Assembly: GCF_036336025.1 (NCBI RefSeq)
Contig: NZ_JAYKKE010000001.1
Location: 811,790-875,789 of the forward strand
Direction of reading: 5' to 3'
Length of the DNA: 64,000 nt
Source: Stomatohabitans albus
GTDB taxonomy: Bacteria > Actinomycetota > Nitriliruptoria > Euzebyales > Euzebyaceae
The position numbers and the translations under genes were made by a program. Under the pieces are notes generated by a model. It did no database searches. It had not been told where the DNA came from and saw only the letters and a list, made by a program, of their open reading frames with translations. Below, in pieces: positions 1 to 8,789 of the stretch (position 1 is the first letter of the stretch; every line of letters starts with the position of its first letter).

Positions 1-1365
1 TTGTGTTTCCGGTGCAAGTTTGCGTTCACCTGTTTCATATAACGCCCACGTGAACATTGAATGGTTCCATAGCCGATCTGCGAGGAACACACTGACGCCC
101 GTGGCCAACATCATGGGAACCACAAGATTGTATGCACCTGTTAACTCAAAGATCAGCAAAATAGCGGTCATCGGCGCTTTCATAGATGCACCGAGCACTG
201 CGGCCATACCCACCACAGCAAATGCCCCAGGGGAGACCGACTCCGTATCAAGAATGATGCCAAAGATTTGTGCACTCATCGTTCCCCAAGCGGCACCAAT
301 AAAGAGGCAGGGCGCTAATGTGCCCACCGGTTGACCGAGATTAATAGAAACCCCGGATGCCATAATTTTGGTGATAATGAGGACACCCACAAGCAAAATG
401 CCAGCTATGCCAGTTGTTGGACCCCCCTGTATGAAGGTGAGGAGGGGACTGGTACCGATTGATGGACTGAGATTAGCCAGAGCCGGCAAATGATCTCCCA
501 TACCCACAACTTCTGGCATCCCAAGGGCAAATATTCCGATCACTGCCCCAGCGATAATCGGTTTAAAGACGGTGGGTACGTGATCAAGTTTTAAGAATGT
601 GGCTGAGTGGTAGCGAGCCAACATCAGTGCGCGTGCAATCATTGCCGCACCGAGGCCAAGGAGAAGATAGCCAATTAATTCAAGCGGGTGGTTTAAGGCA
701 TATTCACCATGAACGGCGTAGTGCACGGGATTACCTAATAACATTTGTGCGACAACTGACGCCACAACTGATGCAACCACAACAGCTTGCAAACTACGCA
801 CGGCAAATCCGCCGATTATCACTTCCATAGCGAAAATCATGCCTGCAATTGGTGCATTAAATGCCGCAGAAATACCGGCTGCAGCTCCGGCGGCCATCAT
901 GGTGCGTGTTTGTTCTGTATCCATGGCAACAAACCGACTGAAAACTTGACCGATAGTAGCCCCAATTTGAACCGATGGGCCTTCTCGCCCACCCGATGCA
1001 CCAGTACCTATTGCGATAGCACTCGCTACAGTTTTACCCACAATCGTGTGCGCAGGAAGTCGGGTATTGCGTGCAACCGCATTAAGGGTCTCAGACGTCC
1101 CTGGTCCTCCAGAACCAGGACTAAGCCATAACACTAAACTAACGAGTGCTCCACCAATAATTGGAACAAGCAACGTTGTCGCAATCGATGGGTTTGAACC
1201 AAACCCCCAGGTGTGAACAACACCAATAAGTTTTAATAACGCAACACTGACCAAGGCAGTGGCTACCCCGGTCAGTATGGCAACTACATTGAGCGCCCCA
1301 TCACCATCAGCACGTTTCGCAATACTGAGGCGGAATCGCTCAAATAGCGATGGTGCAGGGTGCAT
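1..1365 (-). CDS. ClC-family chloride channel/antiporter, 3' end off the left edge
   Basis: Integral membrane protein of the voltage-gated chloride channel (ClC) family, moving chloride in exchange for protons or as a channel. About 454 residues are visible and the end lies outside the window. The gating-glutamate motif GREGP is at about residues 126-130 (E128), and GSGGPGT at about 84-90 occupies the place of the usual GSGIP anion-selectivity motif. Later segments such as GAFAVVGMAAVLGASMKAP match the conserved C-terminal half. The ATG at 1365 directly follows the stop codon of the upstream gene (TAAATG), so the two are probably co-transcribed and translationally coupled. Any C-terminal CBS domains would be outside the window. 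Family call is firm; transport mode is not known. Confidence 0.93.
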   Translation of the reverse strand, partial: MHPAPSLFERFRLSIAKRADGDGALNVVAILTGVATALVSVALLKLIGVVHTWGFGSNPSIATTLLVPIIGGALVSLVLWLSPGSGGPGTSETLNAVARNTRLPAHTIVGKTVASAIAIGTGASGGREGPSVQIGATIGQVFSRFVAMDTEQTRTMMAAGAAAGISAAFNAPIAGMIFAMEVIIGGFAVRSLQAVVVASVVASVVAQMLLGNPVHYAVHGEYALNHPLELIGYLLLGLGAAMIARALMLARYHSATFLKLDHVPTVFKPIIAGAVIGIFALGMPEVVGMGDHLPALANLSPSIGTSPLLTFIQGGPTTGIAGILLVGVLIITKIMASGVSINLGQPVGTLAPCLFIGAAWGTMSAQIFGIILDTESVSPGAFAVVGMAAVLGASMKAPMTAILLIFELTGAYNLVVPMMLATGVSVFLADRLWNHSMFTWALYETGERKLAPETQ

Positions 1366-1923
1366 TTAGACGTGCTCGTAGCGTACTGGTGCCTTCCCGC
1401 GGCCTTCGTAGGTTTCATCAATACCGCGTTCGACAACATTGCCTGCATCAATTTCTTCTTGCAGGGTTTTGCGAACGGTTGCCTCTGTCCCTTGGCAGGC
1501 TGCAACAAGCTGAGCGACAGTGAATAACCCTTTGGCGGGAATGTGTTCACGAATAACATTCTTTGATACACGTGGTGCACGCGGACGAGATGAAACTGTT
1601 CCCTTGCGGCGACCACGAGTTTTAACTTTAAACCCAGCGCGATTCAAAACATCCGCCGGTACGCCTTCTGCAAGGAACGCTTCAACGGTGACACCATTAG
1701 TTTCTGCCCATTCTTGAGCATTAGCAATGAAGTCATCCTCTAAACCTTCAAGAGAGGGGCTGCGTAGATCCTGTAATTTAGACTGAAGACGCAAACGTTC
1801 AAGAGGGCTGTTCGCTTTTGCGAGTTTGTCCTCGATAGCTGAAACTTCAGTTTCATCAACAAGGCTCTTAGGATCATTGAGAGCTCGCATGTAGCGTTCA
1901 ACAGCATGTTCTTGTGAGGTCAT
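1366..1923 (-). CDS. Conserved hypothetical protein with C-terminal winged-helix-like domain
   Basis: Protein of about 185 residues. The N-terminal half is helical and charged (about residues 20-70, likely coiled coil). A basic linker rich in Arg and Lys (KTRGRRKGTVSSRPRAPR) follows, and the last about 60 residues (GLFTVAQLVAACQGTEATVRKTLQEEIDAGNVVERG) look like a winged helix that could bind DNA. I do not recognise a named family. The ATG at 1923 is preferred to the ATG at 1932 because AGGA sits nine bases before it but touches the other one. It is immediately upstream of the ClC gene with no gap. A regulatory or nucleoid role is inference only. Confidence 0.7.
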   Translation of the reverse strand: MTSQEHAVERYMRALNDPKSLVDETEVSAIEDKLAKANSPLERLRLQSKLQDLRSPSLEGLEDDFIANAQEWAETNGVTVEAFLAEGVPADVLNRAGFKVKTRGRRKGTVSSRPRAPRVSKNVIREHIPAKGLFTVAQLVAACQGTEATVRKTLQEEIDAGNVVERGIDETYEGRGKAPVRYEHV

Positions 1924-2259
1924 CTGATTCATTCCTGTCGGTGTGTAATTAGTTGGTAACGACGAGTAGGGATTATTCTTAATAAGCTTTATCCTTTGAT
2001 ACTCGCTTTATAGCATAGATACTAAAGTACTAATTTGCTCAATTTGAATCAAAATTACTTCAAATAATCTTAAGTATTCTGTTCCGTTCACAATTTGGTT
2101 GATAGTAAAACCCGGTGGGCGGCCCCGTGATGATGGGAAATGAAGTATGGTGGCTACCAGATATATCAGACGTACATGTCTAATAACTAAAGGTAGGCTT
2201 GAGTGTGCCAATATATAGTCTCCACGATTTATTAGAGGCACACCCTCTGGAGCGGATGT
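1924..2259. promoter_or_regulatory. AT-rich divergent intergenic region
   Basis: This gene-free stretch separates the minus-strand wHTH gene from the plus-strand sigma factor gene and should hold both promoters. Bases 1975-2090 are markedly AT-rich. A small hairpin, AGAGG (2234-2238) with CCTCT (2244-2248), sits directly before the GGAG ribosome site of the sigma gene. A minus-strand ORF inside it (2008-2241) has no ribosome binding site and no recognisable features, so I do not call it. Confidence 0.45.
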
Positions 2260-2844
2260 ATGGATACCCCATTTAGTGATAGTTGTGCCGAGCGAGTCAA
2301 AGCCGGAGACCCTGACGCTATAGGCGAGGTCTATTCGGTGATGGCGGACCGACTATTGGGGTATCTGGTTGCGCGTATTCGTGATCGTCAGATTGCAGAA
2401 GATTTGCTTGAGCAAGTCTTCATCAAGTTGATTCGTAAGGGTCATGCCATTTCTGGTGATGCGATAGCGATGAAGGTTTGGTTATTCCGTGTGGCGTATA
2501 CCACCGCGATGGATCATCTTCGCAAGGTGTCTCGACGGCCAGAATGTATGGTCGGCGACTTTGGCGACATGAATGTTGCCAGTCTTGAGGACGGTCCTGT
2601 TGACTCTGTTTTGCGCGAGGAGAACCGAGCCACTGTTCGCGCTGCAATGGCGCACCTATCTGAGGATCAGCGGACGGTCCTTGAATTACGGTATATCGCT
2701 GGTTTAGGGGCTCGAGAAATAGCTGAAACGCTTGGGAAGACTGAAGGGGCTATTCGTAGTCTCCAGCATCGGGGTGAGCGGGCGATGCACCGTATGCTGA
2801 CCGATGTTCTTTCCAGTGAACAATTACCAAAGTCAAACCCGTAA
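2260..2844 (+). CDS. Sigma-70 family RNA polymerase sigma factor (ECF-like)
   Basis: A 194-residue sigma factor with the two-domain layout of ECF sigma factors. Region 2 is at about residues 15-90, with the helix AEDLLEQVFIKLIRK and the WLFRVAYTTAMDHLRK segment that contacts the -10 element. Region 4 is at about 125-185 (LSEDQRTVLELRYIAGLGAREIAETLGKTEGAIRSLQHRG), a clear helix-turn-helix. GGAG lies just before the ATG. The next gene, 60 bases downstream, encodes a DUF5667 membrane protein. In actinobacteria that pairing suggests the neighbour controls this sigma factor, which is an inference here. Confidence 0.9.
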   Translation: MDTPFSDSCAERVKAGDPDAIGEVYSVMADRLLGYLVARIRDRQIAEDLLEQVFIKLIRKGHAISGDAIAMKVWLFRVAYTTAMDHLRKVSRRPECMVGDFGDMNVASLEDGPVDSVLREENRATVRAAMAHLSEDQRTVLELRYIAGLGAREIAETLGKTEGAIRSLQHRGERAMHRMLTDVLSSEQLPKSNP

Positions 2845-2904
2845 CGTTTTCGTTCTCGGCGTCGTCTTCTCACACACAATCCCTTCGCACAAGTAAGAAC
2901 AGGT

Positions 2905-4299
2905 ATGGCAGAATCCTTCAAATCTCAAGACATAGATCCGGAATTAGCGGATCTGTTTGTTGATGCCTTTGAGGTGCATGTCGATATGGATTGTGCGTCT
3001 CGGCATCTGTGGTCTATCCACCAAGAAGCGCGCCGTGTCCAGGAAGAACGGCGATCCGCGAACGGGACTGACCACTCCTCCGGTCGGAATGGGAAAGCCG
3101 ATAATTCCAAGGTAATCGAGCAGCTTTTAGTAAAGGCCTCAGGTTCAGAACACGTAGCCGATGCAACATCTGACCTACATGAGGGGCTCGGTGAGGACGA
3201 CTTTTTATTTGCAGTTGACCCTCAACCTCAACTACATCCTCAATGTGCAACCGCTGATTACGTTGAGGAGGAAGTGGAACCGTCTGCCCCAAGAGGTCGA
3301 CGCCGACTTTTAACCTTGGCCGGCGCGCCCATGTTGTCTGTTGTGATCATGTTGGCTATGTCCTCGACGGGTATTGCCATGGCCAGCCAACACAGCCGTC
3401 CGGGCGATTTGCTCTACTCCATCAAGCGTGGCACCGAACAGGCCCGTCTTGCGATGGCAACGGACAAAGAATCCCGGTCGTCCCTTCAACTATCATTCGC
3501 TAATGAACGGTTGAAAGAACTTCGTGACGTTGGTCCGGTCAATCCTGAGGTTGTCGCCAACTTGGTTACTGAAATCGGGGCTTCTCTTGTTGAGACCACC
3601 GATGCAACCGCTGTTGAACGTATCCGTTTGGCAACCATTGATGAGGTAAAGCACCTTGAACAGGTTGCACCGCTCCCCGTTGCTGTTCAGATTCCGCCTG
3701 CGTTAGTTGAAACGAAGCGTGTTGCTTCCGCGCCCAAGCCTGTTGATACTACCGGTCCTTTAACCGGCCCTGGAGTGCCTCCCACGCCAGTAGCACCTGC
3801 TAATCCTGAACCGGCTCCTGCTGAGACAGCGAGTGACTACGTCGTACCCATCAAGTTTATTAAACCAACAGAATCGCCGAAGCCGGCAGTTACCGAAATT
3901 GCGCGCGTGTCTGAACCGGCGAAACCTGCCAATAAACCCAGTACAAAGCCGTCAGCTAAGCCCTCTGAACCGGTTGCTGCCCAGACTGAGGTGGTTGAGG
4001 TACCGGTGCTGGTACCGGATGAACCAACTGAGCAAACAAGTGATGAGATCAGGAACCGAGAAGAGGTGAGTGAGGTTGGTCCCTCACCCACTGTGCAGCC
4101 CCAGCCATCAACACAATCAAGTAATAAGCCAAGTGCGAAACCACCGGTAAAGCCCATTGCAAAACCACCGGTGAAACCAGCACCAAAACCGTTAAATCCC
4201 GCCAAGCCTGATACAGAGGATAGTGCGAGCGCAGTTGAAAAGTCCTCGTCTGAGGAGGCTCAATCGCATGATAGTGATATTGAGGACGAAATAGAGTAA
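2905..4299 (+). CDS. DUF5667-type membrane protein, likely partner of the adjacent sigma factor
   Basis: A 464-residue single-pass membrane protein. Residues 1-130 are acidic and probably cytoplasmic, one transmembrane segment lies at about 134-160, and the outside part begins with the DUF5667 signature (SRPGDLLYSIKRGTEQARLAMATDKESR). The last about 200 residues are low-complexity, Pro/Lys/Ala-rich with KPSAKPS and KPPVKP repeats, suggesting an extended cell-wall-spanning region. DUF5667 proteins are regularly encoded beside sigma factors in actinobacteria and are suspected anti-sigma factors. The HxxxCxxC zinc motif of classic ZAS anti-sigma factors is not present in the N-terminal domain. 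A perfect hairpin terminator follows. Confidence 0.8.
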   Translation: MAESFKSQDIDPELADLFVDAFEVHVDMDCASRHLWSIHQEARRVQEERRSANGTDHSSGRNGKADNSKVIEQLLVKASGSEHVADATSDLHEGLGEDDFLFAVDPQPQLHPQCATADYVEEEVEPSAPRGRRRLLTLAGAPMLSVVIMLAMSSTGIAMASQHSRPGDLLYSIKRGTEQARLAMATDKESRSSLQLSFANERLKELRDVGPVNPEVVANLVTEIGASLVETTDATAVERIRLATIDEVKHLEQVAPLPVAVQIPPALVETKRVASAPKPVDTTGPLTGPGVPPTPVAPANPEPAPAETASDYVVPIKFIKPTESPKPAVTEIARVSEPAKPANKPSTKPSAKPSEPVAAQTEVVEVPVLVPDEPTEQTSDEIRNREEVSEVGPSPTVQPQPSTQSSNKPSAKPPVKPIAKPPVKPAPKPLNPAKPDTEDSASAVEKSSSEEAQSHDSDIEDEIE

Positions 4300-4321
4300 C
4301 GAGAGATACCTCGTTCCAGTC

Positions 4322-4345
4322 AACCCTGCCAGATATGGCAGGGTT
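4322..4345. terminator. Hairpin terminator after the sigma/DUF5667 pair
   Basis: A perfect inverted repeat, AACCCTGCCA (4322-4331) and TGGCAGGGTT (4336-4345) with a GATA loop, follows the stop codon by about 22 bases. The 3' side is only moderately T-rich (CGTTGTATT). Confidence 0.75.
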
Positions 4346-4447
4346 CGTTGTATTCCATGGTAATTTCGCTGTTTTAGTGCCCTGAACTACGATAATGATT
4401 TTCGCACACATGCACGAGTTTCGATACATCAGTTCTTTGAAACGCTA

Positions 4448-5764
4448 ATGTCTAAGAGAATGAGAACGTTAACGCCAAAGGTTTGGTCCTGGGCCTTATG
4501 GGATCTAGGGAATAGCGCCTATAGCTCCATCGTGACTACGTTTGTATTTACGGTGTATCTGACGAGTGAGTATTTTCCTGCTCGTGCTGATGAATGGCTA
4601 GGTTGGGCCCTTGGGATCACTGGTATGTTCATCGCGTTGCTTGCACCAATGATTGGACAGCAGGCAGACCGTCGCGGCAACCATGCAACGTGGATGCGGA
4701 GCACCACGTTCTTAATCACGGCGTCGACATTTGCACTGTACTGGGTAACGCCAGGGCGTCTCTACCTCGGCTTATTCCTTCTGGCCTTTGGCACATTGGT
4801 GAGCGAGATCGCCAATATGCACTACAACGCCATGTTGCCGATGATTACAACACCAGAGCGCTATGGCCGCGTGAGTGGGTTCGGCTGGGGTTTAGGCTAC
4901 TTAGGCTCCATCATTTGCCTTGTTGCCCTCCTGGTGGGCTTTATCTTGCCTGATATTGGTTGGTTTGGCGTGTCGGCCGACCGTGCATTAAATATCAGGT
5001 CAGGCATGGTATTCACGGGCATTTGGGTATTCGTATTTTGTTTACCAGCACTGTTCATCGTGCATGATGATCGTGCCCAACTGAAACGCACGGGTCGAGA
5101 AGGCCCATTAGCGGCATACCGGCGGCTATTTAAATCTGTGAAGGTGATTTGGGTTAAACATCGCAATATCGCCTTGTTCTTAATCGCGAGTGCGGTATTT
5201 CGTGATGGGTTGGCCGGTATCTTTGCCTTTGCTGGTGTCATCGCTGCTGGTACGTTCGGCTTCTCTGAAACAGAGGTCATTCTGTTTGCCATCGTGGCAA
5301 ATATCGTTGCCGGAATCATCACCATTGGGTGCGGATGGATCGATGAGCGGGTCGGGTCGCGCCGCCTGATTGTTATCTGCTTATCCCTGCTCGTTATCTT
5401 TGGGCTAGCTGTATTTTTCCTTCATGGTTTCGGGAAAATAGCCTTCTGGGTATGTGGCCTTGCCTTAGCTGGATGCGTCGGTCCGGCCCAATCTGCGGCC
5501 CGTACTTACCTGACTACGCTTACACCCCACGGTATGCATACCGAAGTATTTGGACTCTATGCCACCACCGGTCGAGCGGTTAGTTTCTTGTCGCCAACCT
5601 TATGGGCACTTTCGCTTTACATCGGACGTGAATTAACGGGAGACCAATCGCAGTATTGGGGGATTTTGGGGCTGGTATCAGTCAATGCGCTCGGACTTCT
5701 CTTGATGCTTGGTGTGAAGGTAAAGGAATCCACATCACCTGAGCTGGACCTTGTAGCATCTTGA
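4448..5764 (+). CDS. MFS transporter, UMF1/Atg22-like family
   Basis: A 438-residue polytopic membrane protein with about 12 transmembrane segments. The N-terminus WSWALWDLGNSAYSSIVTTFVFTVYLTSEY is characteristic of the UMF1 family of major facilitator permeases (Atg22-like). The loop GQQADRRGNHATWM between TM2 and TM3 fits the MFS pattern. Yeast Atg22 exports amino acids from the vacuole; bacterial members have no established substrate, so none is assigned. The VanW gene starts 32 bases downstream on the same strand and may be co-transcribed. Confidence 0.85.
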   Translation: MSKRMRTLTPKVWSWALWDLGNSAYSSIVTTFVFTVYLTSEYFPARADEWLGWALGITGMFIALLAPMIGQQADRRGNHATWMRSTTFLITASTFALYWVTPGRLYLGLFLLAFGTLVSEIANMHYNAMLPMITTPERYGRVSGFGWGLGYLGSIICLVALLVGFILPDIGWFGVSADRALNIRSGMVFTGIWVFVFCLPALFIVHDDRAQLKRTGREGPLAAYRRLFKSVKVIWVKHRNIALFLIASAVFRDGLAGIFAFAGVIAAGTFGFSETEVILFAIVANIVAGIITIGCGWIDERVGSRRLIVICLSLLVIFGLAVFFLHGFGKIAFWVCGLALAGCVGPAQSAARTYLTTLTPHGMHTEVFGLYATTGRAVSFLSPTLWALSLYIGRELTGDQSQYWGILGLVSVNALGLLLMLGVKVKESTSPELDLVAS

Positions 5765-5796
5765 TATTCCCCATCCATCGCTGCTAAGGGCTCACT

Positions 5797-7485
5797 TTGC
5801 GAACTGAATCACGTCGGCTGCTCATCACCACCACCTTGTCCACAATGGTGCTCGGCGGAATTGGGTTAGGTACATATTTCGCCGTCAAAAACCCTGCCCC
5901 TGGAACAACAATTGCTGGGCATCCACTGAGTAAACCCGAAGATGCCACTGAGGTTGCCGCAGAAGTTGCGCACGAGATTCATTCAAAGCCGGTAAAGATT
6001 GAAGTAAACGGGCAAGAGCAACATGCCACGGTTCAGTCCTTGGGTATACACGTCGATGAGGCGCTACTCGTTACCATTGCCCAGCAGCATACGGGGCTTT
6101 CTGCATGGGTGGATGCACTGACGTCTGGTTCGGCGACCGTTGAGTTGGAAACCTATCGAACCGGTGAGATGGAGACGGTCCAACGCATTGCTGACGAACT
6201 GACCAAAGAACCCGTAAATGGCAATGTCACTATCTCTGGTGCTGAGGTTCGGACCTTCGCAGCTGAAAAGGGGAGCATCGTTACACCTGATGCTATTACC
6301 ACGGCTCTAGAAGAGGCGTTGAATGACCAAGCCAGAACCAATCCGAGTGCATGGCCCGAGGAACTGGTTATCACTCCAGAGGTCCGTGAACAAGAACCAG
6401 CAATCACACAACAGATTGTCGATCAAACTGCTCAAGCACTGAACGGGCTGATCGGAACCCCGTTTACGGTAACGAATCCAAAAACGAATGCAGTTGTTGA
6501 ACTGGCATCGGAGGATCTGAGTGGACTGTTGGTTGTGCATGCAGACCCTGAAGCCGGTGACCCAACAAAACGTCTCCGTATTGAACAGGTCGAACAGTTA
6601 CCACCGCCCCCCAGTAAACTCACAACCTTCTTGGGGAAGGCAGTTTTACCTGAAGGGGCAAGCGCACGGGTTGTTGACCGTTCGCCTGCACCACAAAAAG
6701 GGTCGAACGAGGCGCAGCTTACCGATGTGGCCTCAATCACTGGCAGCGTGGTGTATGAGCCGGGGCCACAAGGTGTACTTCCCAATAATGAGGCGACCTG
6801 GAATGGTGTAGCAAGTGCCCTTGCCAGGGGAGAACATACAGCCCCTATTGCTGTTTCAGAATCAAGCGTACAAGACCTTCGTGCGCTTGGTATCACCCAG
6901 CCGGTGAGTACATTTACAACATTCTTTACTGAGGGTCAGCAACGTAACACCAATATCAAACGCATTGCCGAACTCGTCAATGGCACGATTATTGCTCCTG
7001 GTGAAAGCTATGAACTGAACCATGCAGTTGGGCCTCGCACGGCGGCTAAGGGGTTCGTTGAAGGTGGTGCGATTCTTGAAGGCGAACTTATTTCAAGCGT
7101 TGGTGGAGGTGTTTCTCAATTTGCCACAACCTTCTTTAACGCTATGTGGTTCGCAGGGGTCAAAATCAATACCTTTAAACCGCACACCTACCATTTTGAC
7201 CGCTACCCATGGGGGCGTGAAGCCACCATTGACTATCCCGGTGTTAACCTTGAACTCACCAATAACACGCCCTATTCAATTCTTGTTGAGGCAACGACCA
7301 CTGCGAATAGCGTGACTGTAACCTTTTGGTCCACACCGCACTTCAAGGTAGATCAGAGTATCGGCCAACCCTATCCCGTACGTGGTGGTACCAATGTGAA
7401 AATCTCACGTACCGTGACTGCTCCAGATGGGCAAACAGATCAAACTGATGTAACCGTGCACTATCGAACGCAGAAGGATGCATGA
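5797..7485 (+). CDS. VanW family protein with N-terminal membrane anchor
   Basis: A 562-residue protein translated from TTG at 5797, with AAGGG seven bases upstream. One hydrophobic segment at about 9-28 is an anchor or uncleaved signal. The middle resembles the peptidoglycan-binding-like repeats found with VanW (segments beginning TIAGHPLSKPEDATEVA). The VanW domain spans about residues 383-515 and includes RIAELVNGTIIAPGESYELN, GGGVSQFATTFFNA and the YPGVNLELTNNTPYSI region. VanW proteins occur in some vancomycin-resistance clusters and widely in Gram-positive envelopes, but their biochemical role is unresolved. There are no van resistance genes nearby, so a general cell-wall role is more likely. 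Confidence 0.9.
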   Translation: MRTESRRLLITTTLSTMVLGGIGLGTYFAVKNPAPGTTIAGHPLSKPEDATEVAAEVAHEIHSKPVKIEVNGQEQHATVQSLGIHVDEALLVTIAQQHTGLSAWVDALTSGSATVELETYRTGEMETVQRIADELTKEPVNGNVTISGAEVRTFAAEKGSIVTPDAITTALEEALNDQARTNPSAWPEELVITPEVREQEPAITQQIVDQTAQALNGLIGTPFTVTNPKTNAVVELASEDLSGLLVVHADPEAGDPTKRLRIEQVEQLPPPPSKLTTFLGKAVLPEGASARVVDRSPAPQKGSNEAQLTDVASITGSVVYEPGPQGVLPNNEATWNGVASALARGEHTAPIAVSESSVQDLRALGITQPVSTFTTFFTEGQQRNTNIKRIAELVNGTIIAPGESYELNHAVGPRTAAKGFVEGGAILEGELISSVGGGVSQFATTFFNAMWFAGVKINTFKPHTYHFDRYPWGREATIDYPGVNLELTNNTPYSILVEATTTANSVTVTFWSTPHFKVDQSIGQPYPVRGGTNVKISRTVTAPDGQTDQTDVTVHYRTQKDA

Positions 7486-7525
7486 CCTACACCGTTCAAT
7501 CCAAAGGTGCGAGAGTTTCCCGTAA

Positions 7526-7548
7526 GTTCATCTAATGGTTACTTTTAA
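7526..7548 (+). promoter_or_regulatory. Candidate PHO-box-like repeat upstream of pstS
   Basis: Two similar units, GTTCATCTAAT (7526-7536) and GTTACTTTTAA (7538-7548), lie about 75-95 bases before pstS. They resemble the direct repeats bound by actinobacterial PhoP (GTTCACC-type units spaced 11 bases), though here the spacing is 12 and the second unit is a weak match. Tentative. Confidence 0.3.
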
Positions 7549-7621
7549 GGGGAGTTGTTCCGGGTAAGGGCACTTACGCTCTTTACGTAATGGTGGTGGA
7601 ATACGTGTACAAGGAGAAGCC

Positions 7622-8710
7622 GTGCTGACCAAGCACCCGCTGAAGGGCATGAGCCTCGTGGCACTGCTTGTACTGAGTATGAGTGCTTGTACGAGCGGTG
7701 GTACCCCCAAACCGACCCCTACAAGTACTTCAACGTTGTCTGGCGCTATCGCAGGCGCTGGGGCGTCGTCTCAATCGGCAGCTATGCAAGCCTGGATTGC
7801 GACGTTTGCTGGTGCTCATCCATCCGCAACGGTGAACTATGACCCGGTGGGTTCTGGCGGTGGACGAGAACAATTTATTGAGGGTGCCGTCGCATTCGCA
7901 GCTACCGATGCGCCCTTGAGTACCGACGAAGTCAAGCGGCTACCGGACCATTGCAGAGACTTCATTCAGCTACCTGGCTATATCAGCCCTATAGCCATTG
8001 CCTTCAACATTGAAGGAGTTTCTGAGTTGTCTCTCTCACCAGATAGTGTGGCTAAACTCTTTGCAGGTGAGATCACCCGCTGGAATGATCCTCAGCTCCT
8101 TGCGGAGAATCCCGGTGTTCCTCTTCCTGACCTCTATGTCAATCCAGTTCACCGTTCTGATGGGTCTGGAACAACCGAGACATTCACCGAATACTTGCAT
8201 GACACGGCCCCTGATATTTGGACTACCCCACCAGATAAAAATTGGCCAGACATTCTCCCAGGAGAAGCAGCCCAGCAGACGAGTGGTGTGGTTCAAACGA
8301 TTGCCGCTGGAAACGGATCCATTGGCTATGCCGACGCCTCACAGATAGGGGCACTCCCGAGCGTAAAAATCAAGGTAGGGGACGAGTTTGTACCCTATAG
8401 CGCTCAAGGTGCCGCAACCCTTGTTGAACAGAGCCCCCGTATCGCTCAGCCTGCTTCACCGTTTGACTACAGCTTGCACCTTGACCGTACCGTCAAAGGC
8501 GGCTATCCGATCGTGCTTGTTGCCTATCAGCTGGCTTGTCCAACCTATTCGGATGGGAATGATGCAAAGCTAGTACGTACCTTCCTATCCCATGTATTTA
8601 GTGAAGACGGCCAGGCCATTGCGGCTGTTGCATCTGGTTCGGCACCGCTGTCTGCGCGTATGCGTGAGCAGGCGCTGAAAGGGATCGAGACCATTGGGCC
8701 GACTGAATGA
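7622..8710 (+). CDS. pstS: Phosphate ABC transporter substrate-binding lipoprotein PstS
   Basis: Extracytoplasmic phosphate receptor of the high-affinity Pst system, 362 residues. Translation starts at GTG 7622 after AAGGAG. The N-terminus is a lipoprotein signal ending LSMSAC with the lipidated Cys at residue 23, followed by a Thr/Pro linker. Typical PstS features are GAGASSQSAAMQAWIATF near residue 47, the DPVGSGGGREQF segment, and DGSGTTETFTEYL near 180, which binds phosphate. It heads pstS-pstC-pstA-pstB in the usual order, with a 79-base gap to pstC. Phosphate-starvation control is expected from the family; a possible PHO box lies upstream. Confidence 0.96.
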   Translation: MLTKHPLKGMSLVALLVLSMSACTSGGTPKPTPTSTSTLSGAIAGAGASSQSAAMQAWIATFAGAHPSATVNYDPVGSGGGREQFIEGAVAFAATDAPLSTDEVKRLPDHCRDFIQLPGYISPIAIAFNIEGVSELSLSPDSVAKLFAGEITRWNDPQLLAENPGVPLPDLYVNPVHRSDGSGTTETFTEYLHDTAPDIWTTPPDKNWPDILPGEAAQQTSGVVQTIAAGNGSIGYADASQIGALPSVKIKVGDEFVPYSAQGAATLVEQSPRIAQPASPFDYSLHLDRTVKGGYPIVLVAYQLACPTYSDGNDAKLVRTFLSHVFSEDGQAIAAVASGSAPLSARMREQALKGIETIGPTE

Positions 8711-8789
8711 CAGAACACCAACTACCACAGCATTCCACGTGTACGACCTAGCCCAGAACATCTGGCACATTATTTGCTGAGGATGCGCA

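Noticed and set aside
2008-2241. 77-codon minus-strand ORF in the sigma gene upstream region
   Set aside because: No ribosome site, no domain, and it covers the likely divergent promoters.
3837-4205. 122-codon minus-strand ORF rich in Gly and Phe
   Set aside because: It is the reverse reading of the Pro/Lys repeat tail of the DUF5667 protein.
5797-7485. Vancomycin resistance determinant
   Set aside because: VanW domains are common in Gram-positive envelopes; no vanH, vanA/B or vanX gene accompanies this one.
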